64,000 nt of DNA from CADEEN01 sp963816315 (GCA_963816315.1 CAWFJZ010000026.1:124001-188000); one strand, 5' to 3'; counted from the stretch's first letter, positions 10,241 to 19,713 are shown. Notes: generated from the letters alone by a model not told the origin. Translations and numbers: made by a program.

Positions 10241-12325
10241 TTGAAGCTCCCAGAACAAATCCAGGAAGGCCGCACCGAACCCTTCGGCGCCCTGGCCAGA
10301 GACAACGGCGTCAACTTCGCCGTCTTCTCCGACCACGCCACCAAGATCGAACTCTGCGTCTTCGATTCGAGCGGCGCGCGCGAGCTGAAGAAGTACGCGC
10401 TGCACGGCCCCACCGACGGCGTCTTCCACGGCTTTGTCGAAGGCGTCGGCCCCGGCCTGATCTACGGCTTGCGCGCTCACGGCCCGTACCAGCCCGAGCA
10501 CGGCCACCGCTTCAACCACCACAAGCTGCTGCTCGATCCGTATGCGCGCGAGATCGTCGGCCGCTTTGCGTGGCGCGCCGAGCACCATGGCTACGAGCTC
10601 GGCCATCCTGATGGCCCGCGCTCGTTCGACACGCGCGACAACGCGCTGTCTGCACTCAAGGCGCGCGTCGCGTCCGCACCGCAAGTGGCAGCGGGTGCGC
10701 AGAACGCGCCGCGCATTGCGGCGCGTGACCAGGTGCTCTACGAACTGCATGTCAAGGGCTTCGGCAAGCTGCTGCCCGGCTTGCCGCCCGAGCTGGCAGG
10801 AACGTATGCCGGCCTCGCGCACCCGGCGTCGATCGCGCACTTCAAATCACTCGGCATCACCACGCTCGAACTGTTGCCGGTGCACTACCACCTCGACGAG
10901 CCGCACTTGCACGACAAGGGCCTCGTCAACTACTGGGGCTACAACACTCTCGGTTTCTTCTGCCCCGACCCACGCTACGCCGCGTGTGACCGCAGTGACC
11001 CCACGGCGGTGACGGAAGAGTTCCGCGCCATGGCGGCCACGCTGCACGAGCATGGCCTCGAAGTCGTGCTCGACGTGGTCTATAACCACACGCCCGAAGG
11101 CAGCGAAACCGGCCCGACGCTTTCGATGCGCGGCCTCGACAACGCCGCGTGGTACCGCCTGCCGCACGACGACAAGAGCCGCAGCGAGAACTGGACGGGG
11201 TGCGGCAACACGATCAACGTCGCGCACCCGCGCGTCACGCAGTTCGTGCTCGACTCGCTGCGCTTCTGGGTGCAGGAGATGGGCGTCGATGGCTTCCGCT
11301 TCGATCTGGCCACCGTGCTCGGCCGCACGCACCAGCATTTCCATCCGCACGCGCCGTTCTTCACGGCACTGGCGCAAGACCCGATCCTGTCACGCGCGCA
11401 CATGATCGCCGAGCCGTGGGACTCGGGCCCCGACGGCTACCAGGTCGGCCGTTTCCCCGCACGCTGGCTCGACTGGAACGACAAGTTCCGCGACACCGTG
11501 CGCCGCTATTGGTTGAATTGCAGCGTCAGCCGCGGCGAGTTCGCGCGCCGCTTCACCGCCAGCAACGATCTCTTTCACCATGGCCGGCGCGGGCCGCTGG
11601 CCAGCGTCAACTTCATCGCCGCGCACGACGGCTTCACGACGGCGGACTTCACCGCCTTCGACAAAAAACAGAACCACGGCAACGGCGAGAACAACCGCGA
11701 CGGCCGCGACGACGAGTTGGCCGCCGTCATCCCGCAAGCCGAGCGCGCCCGCGTGCGCCGCGCGCTGCTGGCCACGCTGCTGCTGGCGCAAGGCACGCCG
11801 ATGTTGCTGGCCGGCGACGAGTTCGCCAACAGCCAAGGCGGCAACAACAACGCCTACAACCAGGACAACGCCACCGGCTGGCTTGATTGGGCGAATGCCG
11901 ACCGCGAGCTGATGGCGTTCGTGCAATGCGTGCTGCTGCTGCGCCGCGAAGAGCCGGCCCTGCGCCACGAGCGCTGGTTCGAGCATGTGCCGGCGAAGGC
12001 AGGCGAGCGCAGCGTTGTCTGGCTGGCGCCGAGCGGCCACGACATGCAGGTGCATGACTGGCACGACGCTGCGATGCATGCGTTTGCGTGCCGCATCGAC
12101 GCGTCGCCGAAGAGTGCGTCCGATGCCGTGCGCGCCAACGGCAGCGGCTGCCGGCACCTGCTGATCGCCTTCAACCCCGAGACCACACCGACGCTGTTCG
12201 CATTGCCGCCCGGCGATTGGCAGATCGCGCTCGACAGTTCGGGCGAGTTGACGGCCGTGCGGCCGCACAAACCTCTGTCTGTTCCCGCGCATTCACTGAT
12301 CGTGTTGCGTGACCTCTCCGATTGA
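10241..12325 (+). CDS. glgX: Glycogen debranching enzyme GlgX (isoamylase type)
   Basis: This GH13_11 enzyme cleaves alpha-1,6 branches of phosphorylase-limited glycogen. An N-terminal CBM48-like domain (PFGALARDNGVNFAVFSDHATKIELCVF is split over residues 10-40) precedes the barrel; catalytic blocks are DGFRFDLATVLG (Asp), MIAEPWDSG (Glu) and FIAAHDGFT (Asp). The start is uncertain: TTG at 10241 fits the family N-terminus (KLPEQIQEGR), while an in-frame ATG at 10079 would add 54 residues (including PIEVNFDNDPEWSYWLGV) that do not look like GlgX and may be the remnant of another gene. It overlaps nothing and ends two bases before the malQ ATG. Confidence 0.92.
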   Translation: MKLPEQIQEGRTEPFGALARDNGVNFAVFSDHATKIELCVFDSSGARELKKYALHGPTDGVFHGFVEGVGPGLIYGLRAHGPYQPEHGHRFNHHKLLLDPYAREIVGRFAWRAEHHGYELGHPDGPRSFDTRDNALSALKARVASAPQVAAGAQNAPRIAARDQVLYELHVKGFGKLLPGLPPELAGTYAGLAHPASIAHFKSLGITTLELLPVHYHLDEPHLHDKGLVNYWGYNTLGFFCPDPRYAACDRSDPTAVTEEFRAMAATLHEHGLEVVLDVVYNHTPEGSETGPTLSMRGLDNAAWYRLPHDDKSRSENWTGCGNTINVAHPRVTQFVLDSLRFWVQEMGVDGFRFDLATVLGRTHQHFHPHAPFFTALAQDPILSRAHMIAEPWDSGPDGYQVGRFPARWLDWNDKFRDTVRRYWLNCSVSRGEFARRFTASNDLFHHGRRGPLASVNFIAAHDGFTTADFTAFDKKQNHGNGENNRDGRDDELAAVIPQAERARVRRALLATLLLAQGTPMLLAGDEFANSQGGNNNAYNQDNATGWLDWANADRELMAFVQCVLLLRREEPALRHERWFEHVPAKAGERSVVWLAPSGHDMQVHDWHDAAMHAFACRIDASPKSASDAVRANGSGCRHLLIAFNPETTPTLFALPPGDWQIALDSSGELTAVRPHKPLSVPAHSLIVLRDLSD

Positions 12326-12326
12326 C

Positions 12327-13832
12327 ATGAACCTCGCCGAACGCGCCGCTGGCGTCCTGCTGCACATCACCTCGCTGCCCGGCCCGCATGGCATCGGCGA
12401 CTTCGGGCCCGACGCTTACCGCTTCGTCGATTGGCTGCACAGCGCCAGGCAGACGCTGTGGCAATGGCTGCCGACCACGCCCGTCGGCCCTGGCGATTCG
12501 CCCTACCAGAGCCCGTCGGCCTTTGCCGGCAGCCCGTTGATGGTGGCGTTGGAGCCGCTGGTCGAGCGGGGTTGGCTGGAGCGCATCGAGCTGCCCGCCG
12601 AAGGGTTCTCGAACACGCGCGTCGATTTCCCGCGCGTGATCCCGTGGCGCGACGAGCAGTTGCGTCGCGCGGCGCAGGGTTTCTTTTCGCGTGCCGACGC
12701 CAACGATCGCGCCGCCTTCACCGCGTGGTGCCAGCAAGAAGCGTCGTGGCTCGACGAGTACGCGCTGTTCATGGCGCTGTTCAACGCCCATGGCATGAAG
12801 CCGTGGTGGGAGTGGGCCGAGCCGCTGCGCTTGCGCAATGCCAAGGCGCTCGTGCAAGCGCGCACGCAACATGCGCAGGAAATCGACTTCTGGCGCTTCG
12901 TGCAGTGGTGCTGGGACGATCAGTGCCGCGCGCTCAAGACCTACGCCAACGAGCGCAGCATCTCGCTCGTCGGCGACATACCGATCTACGTTGCCGACAA
13001 CAGCGCCGACGTCTGGTCGCGCCCCGACTTGTACGAGCTCGGTGACGACGGCCTGCCGACGGTGATCGCCGGTGCTCCGCCCGACGACCTCGGCCCCGAC
13101 GGTCAGCGCTGGGGCAACCCGATCTACCGCTGGGACCGCATGAAGAAAGAGAAGTACGTGTGGTGGGCCGAGCGCGTGAAGCGTGTGCTCTCGCAGGCCG
13201 ACGTGGTGCGCATCGACCACTTCCGCGGCTTTGCGGGCTACTGGGAAATTCCGGCGAGTTCACCGACGGCCAAGGTCGGACGCTGGGCCACCGGGCCGGG
13301 CTTGCCGCTGTTCAAGGCGATCGAAAAACAGCTCGGCAAGCTGCCGATCATTGCCGAAGACCTGGGCCTGATCACGCCCGACGTGGTCGAGCTGATCGAA
13401 GCCTGCGGCTTCCCGCGCATGAAGGTGCTGGTCTTCGCCTTCGGCGGCGACGGCACGCACGAGTACCTGCCGCACAACTATGCGCCGACCACGATCGTCT
13501 ATACGAGCACGCACGACACCGACACGGCGCGCGGCTGGTGGAACAACGCCAACGACAGCGAGCGCCACTTCGCGGGCAGCTACCTGGCGTGCGGCGCGCA
13601 CGACTTTCACTGGGCCGCGATCCGCGCCTGCATGAACTCGGTGTCGGCACTGGCCGTGTTCCCGCTGCAAGACGTGCTCGGCCTGCCGACCGAGCACCGC
13701 ATGAACCTGCCCGGCACGCTCGGCAGCGCCAACTGGAGCTGGCGCTTCGAGTGGCCGATGGTGGGCGACGAACCTGCGCGGGTGTTGGCGCTGATGGCGC
13801 ACACGAGCGGGCGTGCGAAGGTAGCCGCCTGA
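12327..13832 (+). CDS. malQ: 4-alpha-glucanotransferase (amylomaltase)
   Basis: The 501-residue GH77 enzyme transfers maltodextrin segments and releases glucose. Family blocks are HITSLPGPHGIGDFGP, SPYQSPSAFAGSPL, then the catalytic VVRIDHFRGF (Asp), LPIIAEDLG (Glu) and YTSTHDTDT (Asp). The ATG two bases after the glgX stop is preferred over an in-frame GTG at 12309 inside glgX. Tight spacing indicates translation with glgX. It ends the glycogen/maltodextrin block; no downstream terminator hairpin is apparent before hipB. Confidence 0.95.
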   Translation: MNLAERAAGVLLHITSLPGPHGIGDFGPDAYRFVDWLHSARQTLWQWLPTTPVGPGDSPYQSPSAFAGSPLMVALEPLVERGWLERIELPAEGFSNTRVDFPRVIPWRDEQLRRAAQGFFSRADANDRAAFTAWCQQEASWLDEYALFMALFNAHGMKPWWEWAEPLRLRNAKALVQARTQHAQEIDFWRFVQWCWDDQCRALKTYANERSISLVGDIPIYVADNSADVWSRPDLYELGDDGLPTVIAGAPPDDLGPDGQRWGNPIYRWDRMKKEKYVWWAERVKRVLSQADVVRIDHFRGFAGYWEIPASSPTAKVGRWATGPGLPLFKAIEKQLGKLPIIAEDLGLITPDVVELIEACGFPRMKVLVFAFGGDGTHEYLPHNYAPTTIVYTSTHDTDTARGWWNNANDSERHFAGSYLACGAHDFHWAAIRACMNSVSALAVFPLQDVLGLPTEHRMNLPGTLGSANWSWRFEWPMVGDEPARVLALMAHTSGRAKVAA

Positions 13833-13850
13833 GAAAACTGTCCTGCTTGC

Positions 13851-13873
13851 TTGACATAGTAGCTTCTTCTATG
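13851..13873 (+). promoter_or_regulatory. Candidate hipBA promoter/operator
   Basis: TTGACA at 13851-13856 is a consensus -35 hexamer. It overlaps an imperfect palindrome, CATAG...CTATG with further matching inner bases, at 13855-13873, directly before the hipB ATG at 13879. HipB-type repressors bind such palindromes in their own promoters. The -10 element was not clear. Confidence 0.4.
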
Positions 13874-13878
13874 GCGAA

Positions 13879-14208
13879 ATGTCCGGAATGCAGGACATCC
13901 AAACCCTCGCTGAACTGGGCCGGGCCGTTCGTGACGCCCGGCTGGCCGCGCGCCTGACCACCGTCGAGGTTGCCAGGGACAGCGGCCGCAGCCGCGACGT
14001 GCTGCATCGCCTGGAGAACGGGCACGATGTGTCGGCGAGTTCGCTGCTGGCGATCCTTGCCGCGATCGGCCGGCGCATCGAACTCGCTGCGGTGACGCGG
14101 CCGACCTTGAGCGACATGCAGCGCCGCTTCGCGCATCTGCAAGATGAGACCGAGCCGCCGGCTGCCGACAAGACCAGGGCATTGAAGCGAAGCCGTGGCC
14201 GCGGATGA
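13879..14208 (+). CDS. hipB: HipB-like XRE family antitoxin/repressor
   Basis: This 109-residue protein has an XRE helix-turn-helix over about residues 10-65 (LGRAVRDARLAARLTTVEVARDSG followed by RDVLHRLENGHDVSASSLL; given in parts). The C-terminus is charged. It overlaps the hipA start by 14 bases, the usual hipBA arrangement, and is preceded by a palindrome it probably binds. Two further in-frame ATG codons lie within 12 bases of the chosen start. Confidence 0.85.
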   Translation: MSGMQDIQTLAELGRAVRDARLAARLTTVEVARDSGRSRDVLHRLENGHDVSASSLLAILAAIGRRIELAAVTRPTLSDMQRRFAHLQDETEPPAADKTRALKRSRGRG

Positions 14209-15448
14209 CGATACTGCGCTCGGCTTGCCCGAGCGCATCAAACGCCTCGCGGTCACGGTCAACAACCGCCGCGTGGGAGAGCTGCTGCGCGAGAGCCGCT
14301 ACGGTTTCTGGTACGCAGAGGTCGAGCCGGGCGACGCGATCAGCCTGACGATGCCGACGGCGCAGACCGAGTGGGCCGACGGTGACCTGTTCCCCGTCAT
14401 GGACATGAACCTGCCCGAGGGCTACCTGTTCCAGCGCATCGTCGAGCGCAGCGGCAAACGCGCCTTGACCAAGATGCACCTGCTGGCGCTGATGCGCGAC
14501 AACGCCGTCGGCCGGCTCGGCTACCGGCAGGGCATCGACACGGCACCATCGCCGATCGCGCCGGTCTCGCGCGACACGCTGATGCGCAGCGCGGCAAGCA
14601 AGGTCTTCGAGCAACTGGTCGATACCTACATGGGTCAGAGCATCGGCGTGGCCGGTGTGCAACCCAAGTTGATGCTGCCCTCGCGCGCGTCGATTCCGGT
14701 GCCCGACCTGATCGTCAAGACCGCGGGCGCCGAGTTCCCGGGCCTGGCCGCCAACGAGTACCTGTGCCTGTCCACCGCCAAGGCCGCAGGCCTGCAAGTG
14801 CCGGTGTTCGCGTTGAACGACGACGCGTCGATGCTGCTGATCGACCGCTTCGACCTCGGCAGCGATGCAACGCAGCGCCTCGGCTTCGAAGACATCGCCG
14901 CGCTGATGGGCCTGCGCGTGCATGACCGCTTGAGCAATCGCAAGTACCAAGGCAGCTACGAAGACGTGGCCGAGGTCGTGCGCCTGATGGGCGGACGCCA
15001 CGTCAAGGACAACCTGGCGCGCCTGTACGAGCAGATCGTGCTCTCGGTGATGGTGCGCAACGGCGACGCGCACCTGAAGAATTTCGGCCTGCTCTATGAC
15101 GACCCGGCGCACCCGTGGCTGTCGCCGCTGTTCGACGTGGTGACGACGCCGATTTACCGCATCGAGCGGCCGGGAGGCTTTGCGGATGTCGATCGCACGA
15201 TGGCTCTGAAGCTGCGCCGCGGCAAGCGCGGTGCGAGCCGTGCGTATCCGACGACGGAAGAACTTGTCGCGTTCGGCCGCGAGTGCTGCGCCGTGCGCGA
15301 ACCGATGCCGGTGATCGAGCGCATCGCCGAGGGCATGCGCGAGACGCTGGTCGCAGCGGCGAGCGATCCCCGCATCGGCCGCGAGCTGTGGCAGTCGATG
15401 CGCGAGCAGTGGTTCATCGGCGTGGCGCATGCCTCAGCGCCTGCCTGA
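14195..15448 (+). CDS. hipA: HipA-like serine/threonine kinase toxin
   Basis: The 417-residue protein has the HipA fold: an N-terminal HipA_N region (VNNRRVGELLRE), the Gly-rich loop GVAGVQPKLML near residue 151, and the kinase motifs NGDAHLKNFGL near 289 and PLFDVVTTPIY (metal-binding Asp). HipA kinases phosphorylate glutamyl-tRNA synthetase or related targets. The loop has Gly at the position of the autophosphorylated Ser150 of Escherichia coli HipA, so that autoregulatory step may be missing. Start is GTG, inside hipB. The frame is intact. Confidence 0.87.
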   Translation: MAADDDTALGLPERIKRLAVTVNNRRVGELLRESRYGFWYAEVEPGDAISLTMPTAQTEWADGDLFPVMDMNLPEGYLFQRIVERSGKRALTKMHLLALMRDNAVGRLGYRQGIDTAPSPIAPVSRDTLMRSAASKVFEQLVDTYMGQSIGVAGVQPKLMLPSRASIPVPDLIVKTAGAEFPGLAANEYLCLSTAKAAGLQVPVFALNDDASMLLIDRFDLGSDATQRLGFEDIAALMGLRVHDRLSNRKYQGSYEDVAEVVRLMGGRHVKDNLARLYEQIVLSVMVRNGDAHLKNFGLLYDDPAHPWLSPLFDVVTTPIYRIERPGGFADVDRTMALKLRRGKRGASRAYPTTEELVAFGRECCAVREPMPVIERIAEGMRETLVAAASDPRIGRELWQSMREQWFIGVAHASAPA

Positions 15449-15850
15449 TCGTGTTCGGCCCGCGGCCACCGCTGACGGCGAGCGCTGCCCGCCAACTGCC
15501 GCCGACGCCAAGTCGCGCGCGGCCATCCTCGTCGAAGGCTGGAGCGATCAGGCCGCCGTCGAGACACTCGCGCAGCGACGCGGCTGCGACCTTCGCGCCG
15601 AGGGCATCATCGTCGTGCCGATCGGCGGCGTGACCAACCTCGCTCATTTCATCGACGCGCTCGGCGTGCGCGGCCTGGGCCTGACGCTCGCGGGCCTCTA
15701 CGACGCCGGCGAGGAGCGCCACGTGCTGCGCAGTCTCGAACGCTGCGGCCTGGGCAGCGGCCTCACGCGCGCATCAGCGCAAGCGGCGCGCTGACGCAGG
15801 GTCGGGTGCCTCGCGTGCTCGACCATGTGCTCGCGCATGCCATGACTTGA
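15429..15850 (+). pseudogene. TOPRIM (OLD-type) protein with internal deletion
   Basis: An ATG inside the end of hipA opens a frame whose residues 33-110 match the short TOPRIM nucleotidyltransferase/hydrolase family (ILVEGWSDQAAVETLA, IIVVPIGGVTNLAHFI, LAGLYDAGEE). The frame stops at 15794, right after LTRA. In another frame, 15773-15850 encodes GRVPRVLDHVLAHA and a stop, which resembles the C-terminus of the same family. The middle portion (some 60-75 residues by memory of the family) is missing, so this looks like a gene that lost an internal segment and its frame. Overlap with hipA suggests a former three-gene unit. Confidence 0.55.
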
Positions 15851-15883
15851 TTCGTTCGATGCGCGCCGCGCAACGGCCGACGA

Positions 15884-17590
15884 TCAGGAGCGTGTCTTCA
15901 ACCCCGCATCGGCCTGCGCCCACGCACGTTCAACGCGCTCGCGCATCGACACCGCCTCCGCACTTTTGCCCTGCGCCGCGAGCGCGCGCGCCAGGCCTTG
16001 CAGCGCCCAGCCGCTGTCGGGCCGTGCCTCGAGTTCGCTGCGGTAGGTCGCCTCGGCGTCGGCCGCGCGGCCGAGCGCGAGTTGCATGTCGGCCAGCGCG
16101 AGCGTGGCGCCTGCCGCCAGCATCGGCGGCTCGGCATCGTCGGCGCGCTTGGCGGCGGCCACCGCGCGGGCTTGCTCGGCCAGTGCGTCGTCGCCGCGTT
16201 TCTCGGCGAGTGCGATTTCGGCGCGCAGGCGCGCTGCGGCGCCGCTGGCCATGTCGCGCAGCGCGATGTCGAACTCATCGTCACCGGCATGCGCGGCGTG
16301 CACCTTCATCACCGCTGCTTCGGCGTTGACGAGGTTTTGCTTCGCCTCCGCGATGCGCCCCAGCCGCGCCTGCGCCGCGCCCTGCGCCTGGGCACCGAGC
16401 GCCTGCGCCATGCCGCGCTCGCCGCCGGGCATCGGCTCGGTGAGCAGCGCGTCCCAGCGCTCCAGGCGCAGCAGCGTCAGCAGCGGCAGGCTGCGCATGA
16501 GCTCGGGGAAGGCATGGTCGCGGCCCTTGGCACGCTCGGCCAGTGTGCGTGCGGCGGCGAGTGCGGTTTCGCTGCGGCCCTGCATCAGCGCCGCGTACCA
16601 GAGGAAGTGCGTGTTGTGGCCGCGCCAGTCCTTGCTGATCGAAAAGCCTTGCGCTTTCTGCACCTCGTCGAGCGCGGCGTCGGCGGCCAGGGCTTTTTCG
16701 TTGACCTGCGCTGCCTCGGCATAACGACCGATGCGCGCGTAGATGTGCGACGGCATGTGCACCAGGTGCGGCGCGTTCGGCGCCAGCGCGGCCATGCGCT
16801 CGGCCGCGGGCACGGCGCGCGACGCGCCCGCGGCGGAATCCGCCGCATGGATCATGTAGTGGTTCAGGCCGGTGTGGTTCGGTGCGCGCACCAGCGCACG
16901 TTCGAGCCGGTCCACCATCTCGCCGATGCGCGGCGCCGGCTTGCCCGTGGCCTCGTCCCACCAGTCTTCCTTGGTGACGATCATCGCCGCCTCGGCCCAC
17001 AGCGAGAGCAGGTCGGCGTCGTCGGGGCTGGCGAGCAGCAGCGCATGCAGGCGCTCTGCGTAGGCGGTGTCCAGCGGGTCCGCGGCTGGCTTGCCGCCTT
17101 TGCTGCCGCGGCAGACATCGCCTTCGCCGGGGCCGGCAGCCGCCGTGCTGGCGCGCTCGCCCACGCCGTAGCGCACCGCCATGGCGTCGATCAAGCCACG
17201 CTCGCGCGCGCTCGCGGCGGCGGCGTGGCGCTGCGCGTGCACGACGTACTGCCGCGCCTCCTTCAAGTCGCCACGGTCGGGCGCGTTGATGTTCGGCCCC
17301 AACTGCCAGGCCACGCCCCAGGCGCACAGTGCGCACGCCGGGTCGGCGGCCAGCGCGGCCTTGAACTGCCGGACCGCCTCCTTTTCGTTGAAGGCATAAG
17401 CCTGCAGCACGCCTTGCTGGAACAGCCGCCGCGCGGTATCGCTGCCCGTCGTCATCGGCACGTCGATCGCGCCGAAGCCATCGAGCGTGGGTGCGCGCGC
17501 CGTCAGATCCGGCTGCAACGGCGCGAGTGCGCAGGCGGCGAGGGCGGCGGCCGCCACCGCGCCGAGCGCGCGACCGTGCCGCGCCTTCAT
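15884..17590 (-). CDS. TPR-repeat lipoprotein
   Basis: The 568-residue protein starts with a lipoprotein signal (ALAACALAPL). Helical repeats of TPR/Sel1 character follow: RLFQQGVLQAYAFNEKEAVRQF, NHTGLNHYMIHAADS, HMPSHIYARIGRYAEAAQVNEKAL, and a C-terminal TPR array (ATYRSELEARPDSGWALQGL). It is probably an envelope scaffold or assembly factor; no catalytic motif was recognised. The start ATG overlaps the stop of the OmpA-like gene (ATGA), so it is the third gene of a minus-strand operon. Confidence 0.8.
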   Translation of the reverse strand: MKARHGRALGAVAAAALAACALAPLQPDLTARAPTLDGFGAIDVPMTTGSDTARRLFQQGVLQAYAFNEKEAVRQFKAALAADPACALCAWGVAWQLGPNINAPDRGDLKEARQYVVHAQRHAAAASARERGLIDAMAVRYGVGERASTAAAGPGEGDVCRGSKGGKPAADPLDTAYAERLHALLLASPDDADLLSLWAEAAMIVTKEDWWDEATGKPAPRIGEMVDRLERALVRAPNHTGLNHYMIHAADSAAGASRAVPAAERMAALAPNAPHLVHMPSHIYARIGRYAEAAQVNEKALAADAALDEVQKAQGFSISKDWRGHNTHFLWYAALMQGRSETALAAARTLAERAKGRDHAFPELMRSLPLLTLLRLERWDALLTEPMPGGERGMAQALGAQAQGAAQARLGRIAEAKQNLVNAEAAVMKVHAAHAGDDEFDIALRDMASGAAARLRAEIALAEKRGDDALAEQARAVAAAKRADDAEPPMLAAGATLALADMQLALGRAADAEATYRSELEARPDSGWALQGLARALAAQGKSAEAVSMRERVERAWAQADAGLKTRS

Positions 17591-18216
17591 GGCAACTGCA
17601 CCGCCACTTCGACGCGTCGCGCTTCGGCCGGCCCGCCGCTGCCCGTAGTCACCTGCGGCTTTTGCATGACGATGCGCTCGCGCGCGATGCCCGCCCGCTC
17701 CAGCGCACCGCGGGCGGCGCGGGCGCGGTTCAGGGCCAGCTCCTCGTTGCGAGCTTTCTTGCCGGTGGGGTCGTGAAAGCCGGAGACCGAAGCCTTGGCG
17801 CCCTCGTTGGCCTTGAGGTAGGTCACCACCGGCAGCAGCGCAGCCACGGTGTTCTGCGGCAGCGCGATCTTGTCGAGTGCGAAGTACAACTTGGCCGCCG
17901 GTGGCGGCGCAGCGAGTGCAGGTGCAGGTGATGTTGCGGTGGCCGTCGTCGGCGGCGCACTCGGCGCCGCGGCCACCGCAGCAGCAGCCGCCTTCGGCGC
18001 TTCGGCAGCCGCAGGCGGCTTGGCCGCGGGTGCTGCGGCAGCGCGCGGTGCCGCTGTGCTGGTTGCCGCCAGGCCCGGAATCTTGCAAGCGCGGCCTCCG
18101 GGTCCAAAGCCGGCGACCCAGCTCATCAGCAGCAGAAAGGCGAGGATCGCGGCGATGGTCCAGTACACGCGCTGGAACGACGACCACGCGGGCGAGACAG
18201 AAGTTGAGTTGTTCAT
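17587..18216 (-). CDS. OmpA-like domain protein with single membrane anchor
   Basis: The 209-residue protein has one N-terminal membrane segment (VYWTIAAILAFLLLMSWVAG, residues ~17-36), a long Ala/Pro-rich linker and a C-terminal OmpA-like peptidoglycan-binding domain (LKANEGAKASVSGFHDPTG, ALNRARAARGALERAGI). It is likely inner-membrane anchored with the OmpA domain in the periplasm. The gene starts 22 bases after the coiled-coil/HhH gene and overlaps the TPR lipoprotein gene by four bases. Confidence 0.82.
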   Translation of the reverse strand: MNNSTSVSPAWSSFQRVYWTIAAILAFLLLMSWVAGFGPGGRACKIPGLAATSTAAPRAAAAPAAKPPAAAEAPKAAAAAVAAAPSAPPTTATATSPAPALAAPPPAAKLYFALDKIALPQNTVAALLPVVTYLKANEGAKASVSGFHDPTGKKARNEELALNRARAARGALERAGIARERIVMQKPQVTTGSGGPAEARRVEVAVQLP

Positions 18217-18238
18217 GGTGTTGTGCTCCTGCTTCGCG

Positions 18239-19424
18239 TCAGGCTTTGCGGTTGCCCGCGGTCAAACCGTCCTGCATCGCCTTCAGCGCCGTCCAGCGGT
18301 TTCGCGCCGCGAGGTCGGCCTGGTCGGGCCAGGTTTCCGGGTTGGCCAGGCGGAAGTTCGGGCCGGCCTCGTTCAGCATCGGCTGGATCTGTGCCGGCGT
18401 CATCGCCGCAAGCTGAGCAAACGTCTTCACGCCTTTGGCATGGAAGAGCTCGGCGAGCTTCGGGCCGATGCCTTCGACGATTTCCAGATCGTCTGCGCCC
18501 TTGATCGACGAGAAGCCGGCGGCGCGCGCTGCTGCCAGGTCGATCGGCGCGCGTGGTGCGCAGGCGCTTCAACTGGCCTTCGAGATCGGCGATGCGCTGC
18601 GTGGCGTCGCGGCTCGCACCCGCCTGCTGCGCCTTCGTGTCCACGCGCACGCCGGCCACGAGCACATCGCACAGCGCGCGCAGCGCGTCCCAGCGGTTGT
18701 GCGCGGCCAGCAGCGCCTGCTCGGACCAGGTGCCCGGGTTGGCGACGCGGAAGGTCGGCCCGGCCTTGTCGAGCATGGCCTGGATCTGCGGCGTCGGCGT
18801 GCGCGAGAGCTGCGCGAAGGTGCGGATGCCATCCTTGTGGAACAGCTCGGCGATCTTCGGGCCGATGCCTTCGATGATCTCGAGGTCGTCGGCACCCTTC
18901 ACCGCAAAGCCCGCGGCCTTGGCGGCGGCGAGGTCGATCGCCGCATCGGGCCGCTCGATCTGCTTCTCGACGATCTTTTCGACGATTCGCTCCACCGGCT
19001 TCTCGACGATCTTCTCCACCACTTTCGGCGGCGCCGATTCGAGCAGCGCGAGACGGCTCTTCAGCGTGGCCAGCGTCGCCACTTCGGCGGTCAATGCCGC
19101 AATGCGCGCGGCTTGTGCAGGGTTGTCGATGGTTTTTTCAACCACCTTCTCGACGATCCGGTCCACCGGCTTTTCGACGACTTTCTCGACGACACGATCG
19201 ACCGGTTTCTCGACGATCTTCTCGACCACTTTCTCCACCGGCGGCTGCGCGCGCAGCGTCGCCATCTCGGACGTGAGGCGCTGCATGTCGCGGTCTTTGG
19301 CGGCGAGCGCGCCGGAGGCATCGGGGCCACGCAGGAACTGGCGTGCGAACCATCCGCACAGCAGCCAGCCTGCCAGCAGAGCAGCCAACAGCGGCCACCA
19401 GGTGCACAAGGGATGCGACAACAT
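18239..19424 (-). CDS. Membrane-anchored coiled-coil protein with two helix-hairpin-helix domains (one frame break)
   Basis: An N-terminal membrane segment (WWPLLAALLAGWLLCGWFA) is followed by a charged region of repeats of the type VVEKIVEKPVDR (residues ~65-165), then two copies of a domain of about 85 residues: DDLEIIEGIGPKIAELF...FRVANPGTW and DDLEIVEGIGPKLAELF...FRLANPETW. The IEGIGPK blocks are helix-hairpin-helix-like, as in COG3743-type proteins. A +1 break near 18550 separates the second copy; dropping one base gives 394 residues. AAGGAG lies 8 bases before the ATG. It heads an operon with OmpA-like and TPR genes. DNA binding is possible but not shown. Confidence 0.75.
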
Positions 19425-19713
19425 GTTCTCAACTCCTTCTTCTGTTGCGTTGTTCGGATCGCGCCGCCTCGGTGCCGGCAGCACAAATGCGCGCGCAGCG
19501 ATGCTAGGCAAGGTCTTGCAGCAAGGGAAGGGCTGCGGCCTGGGTTTCGCAAGCAAAACCTTCTGGGCGCGGGTTGACCATCACGCCACCTCTCACTCGC
19601 GACACGCAGCGTCGCTTCGTCGCATGCACAAAGAGGGCTTCGCGCGCCGCAGTTAAGCTCCCTGCCTGCCTGCGCCGACCCCCGCGCACCACACGTTCGT
19701 CGGAGATCCCGAG

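Noticed and set aside
18960..19250. CRISPR- or satellite-like DNA repeats in the coiled-coil gene
   Set aside because: The repeated units encode VEKxVEKPV peptides in one frame with variable spacing; it is a protein repeat, not a CRISPR array.
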